This document shows, one piece after another, positions 25,253 to 35,015 of a DNA stretch of 64,000 nt; within the stretch, counting starts at the first letter, position 1; every line of letters begins with the position of its first letter. The notes under the pieces were generated by a model, which was given only the letters and a program-made list of their open reading frames with translations, did not search any database and was not told the origin of the DNA. The position numbers and the translations under genes were made by a program. This DNA comes from WVXP01 sp964348095 (lineage in GTDB: Bacteria; Desulfobacterota; BSN033; WVXP01), in NCBI GenBank assembly GCA_964348095.1, contig CAYGBK010000093.1, positions 1 through 64,000 on the forward strand, written 5' to 3'.

Positions 25253-26038
25253 ATGAAGTCGAAAAGTCCACAAGGTCGTGCCAAAGCCTCGTTGGAGTCC
25301 TTGAAAGCGCTCTCCGCCGATCGAGGTGACACATGTGTCAGCCTGCTGAGCACTTTTTTAGACGCCCAATTGATATTCGGGGAAACCGAGCTGTCACTCG
25401 ATAGGCTGCACCCTCTCTTTGACGTATATTGGCCGACATCGTCGATTGATGACGCAGCAAGAGAGCTGGTCAGGTTGGGTCTGTTGAATAATAACCCGGA
25501 GTCAACATACGCTGTTCCCCGAGGGATTTGCCGACCGGTCGCGTCCGCCCTTGAGGAGAATCTCACAGACTATGCTTTCCAGGGCAAGAGTGGTCCCACA
25601 CAATTCGGCGCCCTTTTGGACGGTTTTTCGAAATACTGCCTCAGTGAATTGAGAGTTACCCTGGCCGAAGGCAATCAGCTGACGCCGCCATGGGGTGGGC
25701 GTGCTTACACGTCGGCCGGCCAGGTGCACTATCTGTTACTTCGACCTTACCCGCTCTATCTGCGAACTCACACGGATGCGCATACCTTGACGCTGTGCGA
25801 ACTGCCAGACGAAGGGATCACGGCCATGACAGATCATTTTGCTCGCAGCAAGGCGCTCCGTCAGCGGCTGGCCCTCTACGACCTGGGTCGATGCCAAAAG
25901 ATCAACCTGACTCGCAGCGACGTCTTCGTCTTCTTCGAACGCTACCTCCGGCGAGTACACGGTCTGCGCATTGCTCCGGCCCCGGCCTTGACGCAAAGCC
26001 TCGTGGACGGCGGGCTTCTCTCCCTGGAAATGGGATAA
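25253..26038 (+). CDS. Unknown protein encoded with the chelatase
   Basis: I do not recognise this 261-residue protein. It is soluble, with no signal peptide, membrane segment or cysteine cluster. Visible stretches include SPQGRAKASLESLKALSADR at the start and YDLGRCQKINLTRSDVFVFF near residue 220. The ATG at 25253 has a strong CTGGAGGTAAAC site, and the gene starts 22 bases after the VWA frame ends. It is therefore probably co-expressed with the chelatase and may be an accessory or substrate-delivery factor; that is inference from position only. Confidence 0.75.
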   Translation: MKSKSPQGRAKASLESLKALSADRGDTCVSLLSTFLDAQLIFGETELSLDRLHPLFDVYWPTSSIDDAARELVRLGLLNNNPESTYAVPRGICRPVASALEENLTDYAFQGKSGPTQFGALLDGFSKYCLSELRVTLAEGNQLTPPWGGRAYTSAGQVHYLLLRPYPLYLRTHTDAHTLTLCELPDEGITAMTDHFARSKALRQRLALYDLGRCQKINLTRSDVFVFFERYLRRVHGLRIAPAPALTQSLVDGGLLSLEMG

Positions 26039-26058
26039 GAGGTCGCGCATCAGACCTC
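26039..26058 (+). terminator. Hairpin at the end of the chelatase operon
   Basis: GAGGTC (26039-26044), an 8-base loop and GACCTC (26053-26058) start right after the stop codon. No clear T tract follows, so termination is uncertain. Confidence 0.35.
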
Positions 26059-26377
26059 ACCGAGCCCTTTCTCATGTCTTCCCAGAAAAAGAGAAAAGAA
26101 AAAGGGCCCGACCATTCGATTCTGTCCTTTCTGCGGCCCATTCTGGCATCCTCAATGCCCCTTCTCCTGACGTGAGGGACGGTTGTGGAAGATCGAGAAG
26201 AATGGTTTTGACTCCGGATCATAAATTTGTTGACACTGGTGCGTGAGCCATGATAGAAAACCCCCGAGCGCGTGCGAGTCGGTTTCGCGGTGACAACTGG
26301 GAGAGGCCACGTGCATCATGACGGGGAGAATGAGATGCTGGTGGCCTTCCAGGGCAATGGAAAGGAGGAAATAAAGC
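26059..26377. other. Intergenic region before the ThDP enzyme
   Basis: About 320 bases with no recognisable gene. A TTGACA at 26230-26235 has only a poor -10 partner. A good ribosome-binding site (GGAAAGGAGGAAATAAAGC) precedes the ATG at 26378. Confidence 0.45.
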
Positions 26378-28159
26378 ATGGCTGAATTGCGCGGTAACGA
26401 AATCATTGCTGAGTATCTGATGAAAGAGAAGATACCCTACATCCTGGGTTACGCAGGTCATGGTGCCATCGGCCTGCTCGATGGCATTTACGACCGGACT
26501 GACAAAGTCCAGCTTGTTTTTCCCCGGATCGAGCAGGCGGCCGGTTTTATGGCCGACGTCTATTTTCGTATTACCGGATTCCCGCTTCCGGTTTACACAT
26601 CGACAGGACCTGGACCGATGAACCTGACTATCGCATTGGCTAATGCCTTTTACGACTCGTCCGCGTTCCTTGCGATTACAGGGCAGGTGACCAGCGATCA
26701 GTTTGATACTGGGGCGTTGCAGGAAGAATATCGTTACTTCCCTGGGGATTTTCCGTCGGTAATTAAACCCATAGTCAAACACTCCTGGCAGGTACGGAAG
26801 GTTGAAGACTTGGTGAGATACCTTCCCAAAGCATACAAACTCATGCGCACAGGGAGACCGGGGCCCTGTCACATCGAAGTTCCCTATGACCTCTACATTG
26901 AGAAGGCCGATGTAGAGATTCCGGAACCAGAAACCTGGTCCCAGCCGATCAATTGGCGCACCCAGGCGTCGCCCGAGGCAACAAAGAAGGCACTTGATAC
27001 GCTCGTTAAAGGCAAAAGACCTCTCATCTTGGCCGGGGGTGGCGTCATGCTCTCCGGGGCGACAGCAGAACTGAAGGCGCTTGCGACCCATCTGGACATT
27101 CCAGTTTACACGACACTCATGGGGAAGGGTGCCATGTCCGAAGAAGATGATCTCTATCTGGGCCTTGCCGGCTGTTGGGGTGACTACCCTGCTGCGGAGG
27201 CAGCCCGAAATGCAGACGTCATCCTGGCAATTGGAGCCCGCTTCTCCGATCTGCATTGTGCCTCTTGGCTCCCAGGATATACGTACAATATTCCGCCGAC
27301 GAAACTCATTCATGTGGATATCGACGCTGGCGAGATCGGGCGCAACTATCCTGTCGAGATCGGCATTGTGGCCGACGCAAAATGCTTCCTATCCCAAATG
27401 TTGGACACGGCAAAGGCCGAGGGGATCAAGAGAGATGGAAAAGGGTGGATCGAGGAGGTATACGAATACAAGACAGAGTGGGGTAATTTCAAGAGTCCCT
27501 TTGCCAAAAACGATGAGGTTCCAATCGATCCACGACGGATTCTGTTAGACATGCGCAGGGTGGCTCCCAAAGATGCCATCCTGGTCGCCGATGTGGGGAA
27601 CAACCAGGCCTGGGTGGAGCAGTACTGGGCAACCCCCCATCCTCGGGCTCACATCAGTCCGGGTGGTTTTGCAGCCATGGGCTTTGGCATCTGTGGGGTG
27701 TTGGGGGCGAAGCTAGCGAGACCCGAGGTTCCGTGCCTTAATGTCTGCAGCGATGGGGGCTTTATGATGGCAACCCATGCGGTAGCCACCGCCGTGGAGC
27801 ACGATCTAGCAGCTGTCTGGGTCATTTTAAACAATTACACGATCGGATGTATACGGGATCTCCAGCGTTTCTACCTGGACGGACGAGAGATAGGCACAAG
27901 TTTTATGAAGGTGAAGACGGGCGAGCTGTGGAACCCAGATTTTGCAAAGATGGCTGAATCAATGGGCGGAAAGGGAGTTCGTATAGAGAAACCGGGCGAT
28001 TTTGCAGGAGCATTCGAGGATGCCATCAAATCTGGAGTGCCAACGGTGTTAGACGTAATCATCAATCGGGATACACCGGTGCCAATTACCACGACGTGGC
28101 AGATGCCACCAATTCCGACCGCCGAGCCGACATTTGGCAAGCGGAAAGTCCGCACGTGA
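26378..28159 (+). CDS. Thiamine-diphosphate-dependent enzyme (acetolactate synthase-like)
   Basis: A 593-residue ThDP enzyme with the three usual domains. The activating Glu is in FPRIEQAAGFMADVYFR near residue 50, the central domain holds PLILAGGGVMLSGA near residue 211, and the ThDP/Mg motif spans NVCSDGGFMM to VILNNYTIG near residues 455-490. Relatives include acetolactate synthase, sulfoacetaldehyde acetyltransferase and oxalyl-CoA or benzoylformate decarboxylases; the precise reaction cannot be read off. There is no small regulatory subunit gene, which argues against biosynthetic acetolactate synthase. The following gene is a flavo-FeS oxidoreductase, about 370 bases away. Confidence 0.88.
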   Translation: MAELRGNEIIAEYLMKEKIPYILGYAGHGAIGLLDGIYDRTDKVQLVFPRIEQAAGFMADVYFRITGFPLPVYTSTGPGPMNLTIALANAFYDSSAFLAITGQVTSDQFDTGALQEEYRYFPGDFPSVIKPIVKHSWQVRKVEDLVRYLPKAYKLMRTGRPGPCHIEVPYDLYIEKADVEIPEPETWSQPINWRTQASPEATKKALDTLVKGKRPLILAGGGVMLSGATAELKALATHLDIPVYTTLMGKGAMSEEDDLYLGLAGCWGDYPAAEAARNADVILAIGARFSDLHCASWLPGYTYNIPPTKLIHVDIDAGEIGRNYPVEIGIVADAKCFLSQMLDTAKAEGIKRDGKGWIEEVYEYKTEWGNFKSPFAKNDEVPIDPRRILLDMRRVAPKDAILVADVGNNQAWVEQYWATPHPRAHISPGGFAAMGFGICGVLGAKLARPEVPCLNVCSDGGFMMATHAVATAVEHDLAAVWVILNNYTIGCIRDLQRFYLDGREIGTSFMKVKTGELWNPDFAKMAESMGGKGVRIEKPGDFAGAFEDAIKSGVPTVLDVIINRDTPVPITTTWQMPPIPTAEPTFGKRKVRT

Positions 28160-28531
28160 GACAGTCCGTTTCCGGCAGAGGATTGTGGGGCAGACCTGCG
28201 GGTTAACACCCTTTTTGCCCGTCATCCTCGAAAGGTGTGGGGTTTAATCAACAGACAAGGCGACCTCTCCCCATCTCACGGTGAGCGGCGAAGGGATGGG
28301 AAATTGAGTTTCAGTCGGGACCAATCATCGACGTTCCGCTGATTGTCTTGCCAATGCACGTCCGATAGTCATCAAGGGCAATGTTGACCGTCCACGGAAG
28401 GTGCGGCTCACGTGAGGCGCGTCCTACCCTCTTTCTGAACGCGGCCCGGATTCTCGTTCTCTCGAACCGGGAACGAAAGGGTGCCGTGTCTTATCAGTTT
28501 GGTAAAGGAGTTAGAACCAAGGAGGAGAACA
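28160..28531. other. Intergenic region before flavo-FeS oxidoreductase 2
   Basis: About 370 bases with no credible gene. It contains a terminator-like hairpin (28200-28216) and, at its end, the strong site AAGGAGGAGAACA for the next gene. An imperfect inverted repeat, TCGTTC with GAACGA, lies around 28450-28480. Confidence 0.45.
28200..28216 (+). terminator. Short intrinsic-terminator-like hairpin
   Basis: GGGT (28200-28203), loop TAAC, ACCC (28208-28211), then TTTTT (28212-28216), 40 bases after the ThDP enzyme stop. The stem is only four pairs, so strength is doubtful. Confidence 0.45.
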
Positions 28532-30469
28532 ATGGCTGAGCTCAAGAGATTACTGGAACCCGGTTACATCAAGAAGGTAAAGATCAAGAATCGAGTCTCC
28601 ATGGCACCCATGGAGCGCCAGTGGGGAGACAGGAATGGCAATGTGACTCAGATGTATATCGATTATCTGGTGGAACGGGCGAAAAATGGCGTGGGAATGA
28701 TAACTGTCGAATCGAGCTTCATTGATGTGGTCGGTCGAGGCAACATATATCAATTAGGCCTTCACGATGACGCGGTCATCCCTAGCCACAAAAAAATGAC
28801 CGACGCCCTTCACAAGCACGGAACGGTTGTGGTCACTGAACTGCATCACGGAAGTCGGAATGCGGCAATATTCAAAACCGGTTTCCAACCTGTGGCCCCA
28901 TCGCCGGTTCCCTGTGCCGTTGCGGGGGGGGACCTGCCTCGAGAGCTCACTGTTGGGGAAATCAAGGAGCTCGTCAACAAATACGGAGAGGCTGCCAAAA
29001 GAGCGAGAAAGGCTGGCTACGACATGATCACGCTCCATGGGGCACACGGCTATCTACTCAATTCGTTTCTCTCCCCGTTTAGCAACAAGAGAACCGATGA
29101 ATATGGTGGAACCCCGGAGAAACGTTGGCGATTCGGCATTGAAGTCTACGAGGCGGTGAGAGCTGCGATAGGAGATGACTGTCCTTTAGGATATCGGATT
29201 ACGGCCGATGAATTTGTCGAAGGCGGGTTGACCCTGGATGACACCAAGGCATTCGCCCAGAAACTTGAAGAGCTTGGACTCGATTACATCGATGTGAGTG
29301 CTGGGATCTACGAATCAGCAGGGATGATCATTCCAACTATGGATTTGCCTATTGGATGCTTAATGCCCCTTGCGGCAGGAATGAAAGCGGTACTCGATAT
29401 CCCCGTAATTGCCACGGGGCGAATCAACGACCCCGTTTTCGCCGAGAAAATCCTTGAGAAAAACGAGGCGGATTATATCAATATGCTGAGGGCATTTCAC
29501 GCTGACTCAGAAATCCTTATAAAGGCTCAGAAAGGAGAGATGGATGACATCTGCATGTGCATGGCGTGTAACAAGTGCATTGATTTGATGTTTGGCCAGG
29601 AGCGAGTCAGGTGTCTCGTCAACCCATCCGCCGGGCGGGAAAGAGAATTCCAACTCAAACCAGCAAAGGATAAGAAGAAAGTCATGGTTATTGGTGGCGG
29701 CCTTGCCGGCATGGAGGCTGCCCGGATTGCCGCGCTTCGAGGCCATGATGTAAGTCTGTTTGAAAAAGATGAGGAGCTCGGCGGTGCCGTCAGGTGGGCT
29801 TCCAAGGGTAAGTACCGGGAAGAGTGGTTCCAGACAGCTCGTTATCGAATTCACTCTGTTAAGACGTCCGGTGTGAAAGTCCATTTGGGAAAGGAAGTGT
29901 CCCTGCCAGATGTCCTAGCGTTCAAACCTGATGCTGCGATCGTCGCCACAGGGACAATACCTTTTATTCCGCCCTATCCAGGTGTGAATCAGCCCATCGT
30001 TGCAACTCACGTGGATGTTCTGTTGGGTAAAAGACCGATCGGAAAGAAGGCTGTGGTTGTTGGGGGTAAAGATGCTGGTCTCATAATGGCAGAGTTCCTA
30101 TCTGAGAATGGGTGCAAAGTCACTGTTGTTGAGGATTCTGATGCTCTGGGCGCAGATTTAGGGGGAATCAAGGGAATGCTGATTTTGCCCAGGATCGAGG
30201 AGGATGCGAACATAGATGTCAAGCTAAAAGCGAACGTAGAGGCCATCGGGGAAGATTGGGTCGAGATACAAAGCGAAGGCAAGAGAGAAAAGATCAACGG
30301 GTTGGATATGGTGGCCTTTGCCTGGGCCAAAGACATGGTTCGCCAGCTGGCCGACGATATAGCCGTCGATGGTACGGTTCCGGAGGTCTATCTCATCGGT
30401 GACGCCGTATGGCCCAGAGATGCCCTGGAGACCATCTACGAAGGGGCGGTCACGGGAAGAAGGATCTAA
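28532..30469 (+). CDS. Enoate-reductase/2,4-dienoyl-CoA reductase-type flavo-FeS oxidoreductase 2
   Basis: This 645-residue protein is a paralogue of the minus-strand enzyme at 19.5-21.6 kb. The FMN barrel includes NRVSMAPMERQWGD and MITLHGAHGYLLNSFLSPF, the cluster motif is CMACNKC with the fourth Cys in ERVRCLVNP, and the pyridine-nucleotide domain has VMVIGGGLAGMEAARIA. It probably reduces a conjugated C=C bond with NADH or ferredoxin/ETF electrons. I chose the ATG at 28532 because AAGGAGGAGAACA precedes it; the frame is open further upstream. The ETF genes follow about 220 bases downstream. Confidence 0.9.
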   Translation: MAELKRLLEPGYIKKVKIKNRVSMAPMERQWGDRNGNVTQMYIDYLVERAKNGVGMITVESSFIDVVGRGNIYQLGLHDDAVIPSHKKMTDALHKHGTVVVTELHHGSRNAAIFKTGFQPVAPSPVPCAVAGGDLPRELTVGEIKELVNKYGEAAKRARKAGYDMITLHGAHGYLLNSFLSPFSNKRTDEYGGTPEKRWRFGIEVYEAVRAAIGDDCPLGYRITADEFVEGGLTLDDTKAFAQKLEELGLDYIDVSAGIYESAGMIIPTMDLPIGCLMPLAAGMKAVLDIPVIATGRINDPVFAEKILEKNEADYINMLRAFHADSEILIKAQKGEMDDICMCMACNKCIDLMFGQERVRCLVNPSAGREREFQLKPAKDKKKVMVIGGGLAGMEAARIAALRGHDVSLFEKDEELGGAVRWASKGKYREEWFQTARYRIHSVKTSGVKVHLGKEVSLPDVLAFKPDAAIVATGTIPFIPPYPGVNQPIVATHVDVLLGKRPIGKKAVVVGGKDAGLIMAEFLSENGCKVTVVEDSDALGADLGGIKGMLILPRIEEDANIDVKLKANVEAIGEDWVEIQSEGKREKINGLDMVAFAWAKDMVRQLADDIAVDGTVPEVYLIGDAVWPRDALETIYEGAVTGRRI

Positions 30470-30690
30470 AGTCCTTAGACTGGAGTGTTCGAAAGAAAGA
30501 CCGCAGATTTGTGTGATGTCCTCTTGCAGTTAGTGCGAGAGGACATACTTTTAGGTTACATGGCCTCAGTCGGTGATTCCCTGAGGCTTGAGAGGACCGG
30601 AAATAGAAAATGCCTCTGGCACACAGCCAGGAGCGGACAAGGCTTTCTTGAGGCCATGACACCGGCTGCTTAGGGAGTGGTCCAATAAGG

Positions 30691-31671
30691 ATGAACAAAG
30701 ACGTATGGGTATTGCTTGAAGCTGCAAACAGGAAGATAGAGAATTACTCTATTGCCTTGATTCATGAGGGAAGGCAGTTATCTGACAAGGTGGGGGGCAC
30801 ACTGTGTGCTGTTATGTTCGGCAGTGACGTCGAGGAGATCGAGCGTACTATAGGCGGTCATGGCGCCTCACACTTATTTCACTTCCGTCACGGCATACCG
30901 GCACATTACGATCCTGAGAGTTACGGGGCCCTGCTCGCTAAACTGCTTTTGGACAAGAAGCCTTGCCTTTTTCTGTCTGCAGCAAATCCCTTAGGTGCTG
31001 ATCTGATGCCACGGGTTGCCGCCGAGATTAAGGCTCCCCTCGTAACCAATTGCGTAGAAATAAAGGTTCAAGAAGGCATTGAGTTCGTCAAACCTGTGCA
31101 AAATGGGAGACTACACGCCACTGTTGTTTGTAAGGGGACCAAAACGAAAATGGCAACCATGAGCACAGAATCTTTGAGCGTAATGGAAGAGAAACGTCTG
31201 TCCCAGATTGCGCTTGTTACGGAGTTACCAGCGCAAACAGGCGAGGCCCCCAGTCGAATCCATTTTCGAGGGTTCTTGAAAGCAGACCACAAGACAATTG
31301 ACATTTCCGAGGCTGAGTTCGTCCTGGCCATAGGAAAAGGAATTGGGTCTAAAGACAGGTTGTCGATCTATCAGGAATTCGCTGATCGAATCGGGGCGGC
31401 TATTGGGGTGACCAGGCGGGTTGTCGATGATGGCATATTACCTTTTGATCGGCAGATCGGTCAAACGGGGAAAGAGGTATCGTCAAAGCTCATCGTGATG
31501 TGCGGTATTTCAGGCGCCATGGAGTTCACAAAAGGAATAGAACGGGCACGGACAAAAATCGCGATCAATAACGACAGGAAAGCCCCGATCTTCAAGACGG
31601 TGGACTTTGGGGTTGTGGCGGATCTGAACATAATCATTCCCCAACTCATCAAACACATTGATAAAAGATAG
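30691..31671 (+). CDS. etfA: Electron-transfer flavoprotein alpha subunit
   Basis: A 326-residue ETF alpha (FixB) protein. The C-terminal FAD domain carries the family signature RQIGQTGKEVSSKLIVMCG followed by ISGAMEFTKGI, and NNDRKAPIFKTVDFGVVADL. With EtfB it carries two electrons from a flavin dehydrogenase to a quinone reductase. The beta subunit is not adjacent: a membrane FeS oxidoreductase gene sits between them. The ATG at 30691 is preceded by a weak AATAAGG site. Confidence 0.93.
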   Translation: MNKDVWVLLEAANRKIENYSIALIHEGRQLSDKVGGTLCAVMFGSDVEEIERTIGGHGASHLFHFRHGIPAHYDPESYGALLAKLLLDKKPCLFLSAANPLGADLMPRVAAEIKAPLVTNCVEIKVQEGIEFVKPVQNGRLHATVVCKGTKTKMATMSTESLSVMEEKRLSQIALVTELPAQTGEAPSRIHFRGFLKADHKTIDISEAEFVLAIGKGIGSKDRLSIYQEFADRIGAAIGVTRRVVDDGILPFDRQIGQTGKEVSSKLIVMCGISGAMEFTKGIERARTKIAINNDRKAPIFKTVDFGVVADLNIIIPQLIKHIDKR

Positions 31672-31871
31672 GCGGCTGAGACGGACAATAGGATTATCCG
31701 AAAAAATGGCTGTTGTGGAAGATCTTTTTCTGGAATCTTGCTTGAAGGAGGGGCAGAGAAACGGGCCGTGCTGAGTCGAAATCTTTTTTCACCATTACGC
31801 TGACGAAGTTACGGTGCCGCTAGGCTCACGATTTATACAACAGATTGGCAAGGACGACGTGGTGGAATTGA

Positions 31872-33911
31872 ATGGAAGATACATGGACAAGAGAGATCTT
31901 CTGGAATGTAGGGGCCGATAAGAAAGTCATTGTCTATTCTTTGGCCGCGATTGCCTTGGGGTTCTTCTTCTACGGAATCTACAGACGATACTGCTTGTGG
32001 AGAAGGGGCAGCGGTGTTGAGGAGCGATTCTCCTTTGACCGTTTGGGGAAGAGAATATGGTTTCTCTTTCTAGACGGATTGTTGCAAAGACGACTTTTGA
32101 GGGAGATTTATCCAGGTCTGATGCACGCTTTTATCCTCTGGGGTTTCATTGTCCTTTTCCTGGGAACCGTAACGATCGCTGTTCAAGAAGAAATCACGGT
32201 TCCACTGATGGATCGTCACTTCCTAAAGGGGTCCTTCTACCTGATTTATAAACTCACGTTGAACATAGCCGGCGTCCTTGCTATGGTGGGGCTTTTGTTG
32301 GCCGCGGCCCGAAGATATATCATTCGGCCAGCTCGGTTGAGTAGGAGTCTGGACAATGGAATTGTGTTAGGATGGATTTTTCTTATCTTGATCACGGGAT
32401 TTCTTTTACAGGGGCTTCGTATATATGGTCTGAAGAATAGTTGGGAAGTCTGGTCCATCGGGGGATGGATAATATCCAAGACTCTATCGAGCTTCATTTC
32501 TCAGGATTTTTCCGTCATACTGCTCCATAAAGCGACCTGGTGGGTCCACTTAATCCTGTCACTCGGGTTGGTCGCTTACCTCCCCTTTTCCAGACTGCGA
32601 CATCTTCTGGCCTCACCTGCCAGCGTCTTTGCCAATGCTATCATTTCCCCCGCGGTGTTATCCCCTATCGTGAGCTTCGATACGCCCGGTTCCTGTGGTG
32701 TTTCCCAGATCAAGGATTTCACACCACGTCAGCTTCTCGACTTGGATGCCTGCACGCAGTGTGGGAGATGCCAAGATAACTGTCCGGCCTACGTGAGTGA
32801 AAAACCTTTGTCTCCCAAGAAAGTCATCGAGCATTTAAAGGCCAAGTGGCTTGAGACTCGCAGCGTGATGAGAAAGAGCGAATTCGCTGACGGTGAGCGG
32901 GGAGAAGAGAAGGGGCACCTAAACAACGATGTTCTTCTCGATGAGGATGTGATCTGGTCATGCACATTGTGTATGGCCTGTTTTGCAAGTTGTCCAGTCT
33001 ATATTTCTTCTTTTGAGAAGTTGATCGATCTGCGAAGAGACCTCGTGATGATGAGGAGCAGATTTTTTCCGGAAATAGGGACCCTTTTTCGGGATGTTGA
33101 AACGTTCAGTGATACCTTCGGCAAAGGAAAGGCGCTCAGGGAAGATTGGTCCATTGGACTCGATGTTAGGAGAATCTCGGAGGGCGATCAGACAGATGTC
33201 CTTTTGTGGGTCGGTTGCTACGGTGCGTTTCACGACAGGATCAGGATGATCGTGGCATCCCTGGCGGAGCTTTTCAAGAGATCCGGTACGGATTACGCGA
33301 TCTTGGGGAAGGAGGAGAGCTGTTGTGGAGACCCAATCAGAAGAGTCGGAAATGAGTATCTGTTTCAAAGTCTTGCCAGAAGAAACATTGAGCTCTTGCA
33401 GCGCATGACGTTCAAAAAGATTGTCTCTTATTGCCCCCACTGCTTCAATATGCTGAAAAACGAATATCCCCAGTTCGGCGGGACGTTCGATGTACTCCAC
33501 TACACAGAATTGTTGAGAGATTCAATCGTGGATGGCGATCTCAGAATCGCCACCACGATTACCCAAAGGGCTGTCTATCATGATCCATGCTACTTGGCGA
33601 GAGCGAATAATCTCCATAGAGGTCCGAGAGATCTTCTGAGAACCATTCCCGGCATGGAACTCCTCGACGTGGGCCATTCACGGACGAAAACCTTCTGCTG
33701 TGGTGCTGGGGGTGGGCATATGTGGATGAGAGATATCCCCGGAAAGAGACTGAACGAGGTGAGAATCCAGGAACTTATGATGAGTAAGCCCGAAACAATT
33801 GTGACCTCCTGTCCATACTGTTTGATCATGTTCGAAGATGCAATAAAATGCTTGGGGATCGAACAGACAAGATGCATGGATATTGTTGAACTCATGACCC
33901 ATGCCATCTGA
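31872..33911 (+). CDS. Membrane FeS oxidoreductase (ETF:quinone oxidoreductase, EMO type)
   Basis: A 679-residue protein in three parts. The N-terminal part (about residues 20-250) has five hydrophobic helices (for example VIVYSLAAIALGFFFYGIYR and GFIVLFLGTVTIAV), NarI-like and probably haem b-binding. A dicluster ferredoxin part has CTQCGRCQDNCP and CTLCMACFASCP. Two cysteine-rich CCG domains follow, as in HdrB, with CCGDPIRR and CCGAGGGHMW. Proteins of this layout pass ETF electrons to menaquinone in syntrophs and metal or sulfate reducers. Its position between EtfA and EtfB genes supports that role here. Membrane-bound, cluster domains on the cytoplasmic side. Confidence 0.92.
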   Translation: MEDTWTREIFWNVGADKKVIVYSLAAIALGFFFYGIYRRYCLWRRGSGVEERFSFDRLGKRIWFLFLDGLLQRRLLREIYPGLMHAFILWGFIVLFLGTVTIAVQEEITVPLMDRHFLKGSFYLIYKLTLNIAGVLAMVGLLLAAARRYIIRPARLSRSLDNGIVLGWIFLILITGFLLQGLRIYGLKNSWEVWSIGGWIISKTLSSFISQDFSVILLHKATWWVHLILSLGLVAYLPFSRLRHLLASPASVFANAIISPAVLSPIVSFDTPGSCGVSQIKDFTPRQLLDLDACTQCGRCQDNCPAYVSEKPLSPKKVIEHLKAKWLETRSVMRKSEFADGERGEEKGHLNNDVLLDEDVIWSCTLCMACFASCPVYISSFEKLIDLRRDLVMMRSRFFPEIGTLFRDVETFSDTFGKGKALREDWSIGLDVRRISEGDQTDVLLWVGCYGAFHDRIRMIVASLAELFKRSGTDYAILGKEESCCGDPIRRVGNEYLFQSLARRNIELLQRMTFKKIVSYCPHCFNMLKNEYPQFGGTFDVLHYTELLRDSIVDGDLRIATTITQRAVYHDPCYLARANNLHRGPRDLLRTIPGMELLDVGHSRTKTFCCGAGGGHMWMRDIPGKRLNEVRIQELMMSKPETIVTSCPYCLIMFEDAIKCLGIEQTRCMDIVELMTHAI

Positions 33912-33946
33912 GATTTGCGAGAAGTCCGGCTAGGCGACGATTTGAC

Positions 33947-34849
33947 ATGAGAATCATTGTGCTCCTGAAACAGATAAGATATGTATATGCTCAAACTGGG
34001 TCAGACCCGAAACGAAACTATGTCGGCCCAGAGGATATCGTCCGGTTAACAAACCCCTCTGATGAGGGTGCTTTGGAGCAGGCCCTAAGGATCAAAGATA
34101 AATACCAGAATGCTGAGGTTATTACCATCTCCTTAGGGGATCGATTTGCTGAGGAAGGGCTGAGGCGGAGCTTAGCCGTGGGAGCTAATAAGGCAATTCA
34201 CATTCCCTACGAGGAGTATGAGGAGTTGGATCCCTGGGCGACATCAATTGCATTAGCCCACACAGTCAAGCGCTTTCCCTATCGGTTCATCCTATGTGGG
34301 AGTGAAGCATTGGATGACAACAACGGTCTCGTGGGCCCTTATGTAGCGGGGATTCTACAGATTCCTTTTCTGTCGAGAATCGTTAGACTTGAACTCAAGA
34401 ATAGGGACCGCACAGCCCTCGTCCATCGAGCCGTTGAAAGAGGTAACAGGGAGATCATGGAGTGCTCCCTCCCTGCTCTTTTCACCATAGATAGGAGGCT
34501 AGGCACACTGAGATATCCCACTCTGCCCGGCCTATTGAGGGCCCACGGCGAGGCTATTGAAAAACTCGAACCGGGCGATATTGAAACCCCTACGGGCCGA
34601 TGGGGTCTGTCATGCAATATGATAGAGACGATAAAGGTGTCGAGACCAAAACCGAAGGTGAGAGGACAGAGGCAGACGGACGGCACACTGTCCGCCTCCG
34701 AGCGCCTGAAGCGCATGATGAAGGGGGCCGATTCGGAGGAGGGAGAGCAGGTGACGGTGATAGAGGGGAATTCGGAGAATGCTCTCCATGAAGTTGAACG
34801 ACTAATGAGAGAGAGTGGGGTCGAATTCAAAAAGGGCGATAGAGAATGA
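33947..34849 (+). CDS. etfB: Electron-transfer flavoprotein beta subunit
   Basis: A 300-residue ETF beta (FixA) protein, somewhat longer than the usual 250-265. The start MRIIVLLKQI and the AMP-domain region NPSDEGALEQALRIKDKY are typical, followed by LRRSLAVGANKAIHI. The extra length is a charged C-terminal tail (from about residue 240, rich in K, R and E). It pairs with the EtfA encoded 2.3 kb upstream. The spacer from the membrane oxidoreductase gene is 35 bases, consistent with one operon. Confidence 0.92.
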   Translation: MRIIVLLKQIRYVYAQTGSDPKRNYVGPEDIVRLTNPSDEGALEQALRIKDKYQNAEVITISLGDRFAEEGLRRSLAVGANKAIHIPYEEYEELDPWATSIALAHTVKRFPYRFILCGSEALDDNNGLVGPYVAGILQIPFLSRIVRLELKNRDRTALVHRAVERGNREIMECSLPALFTIDRRLGTLRYPTLPGLLRAHGEAIEKLEPGDIETPTGRWGLSCNMIETIKVSRPKPKVRGQRQTDGTLSASERLKRMMKGADSEEGEQVTVIEGNSENALHEVERLMRESGVEFKKGDRE

Positions 34850-35015
34850 TGTGGACTTAACTGCTGTGATGCCGGAAAGGGGGATGACAAACGGTCAATC
34901 GTCGAGGGGATCCCATTAGGGAGTATAAAGGAGAAACCACGAAAGAGTTTTAACAGGCAAGCCTGGCTAAGATTTCATTGGTGACGCATGCCATAACAGA
35001 AAGGAGGACTTTAAG

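Noticed and set aside
26219..27313. 364-codon minus-strand frame
   Set aside because: Antisense to the ThDP enzyme, whose motifs are clear on the plus strand.
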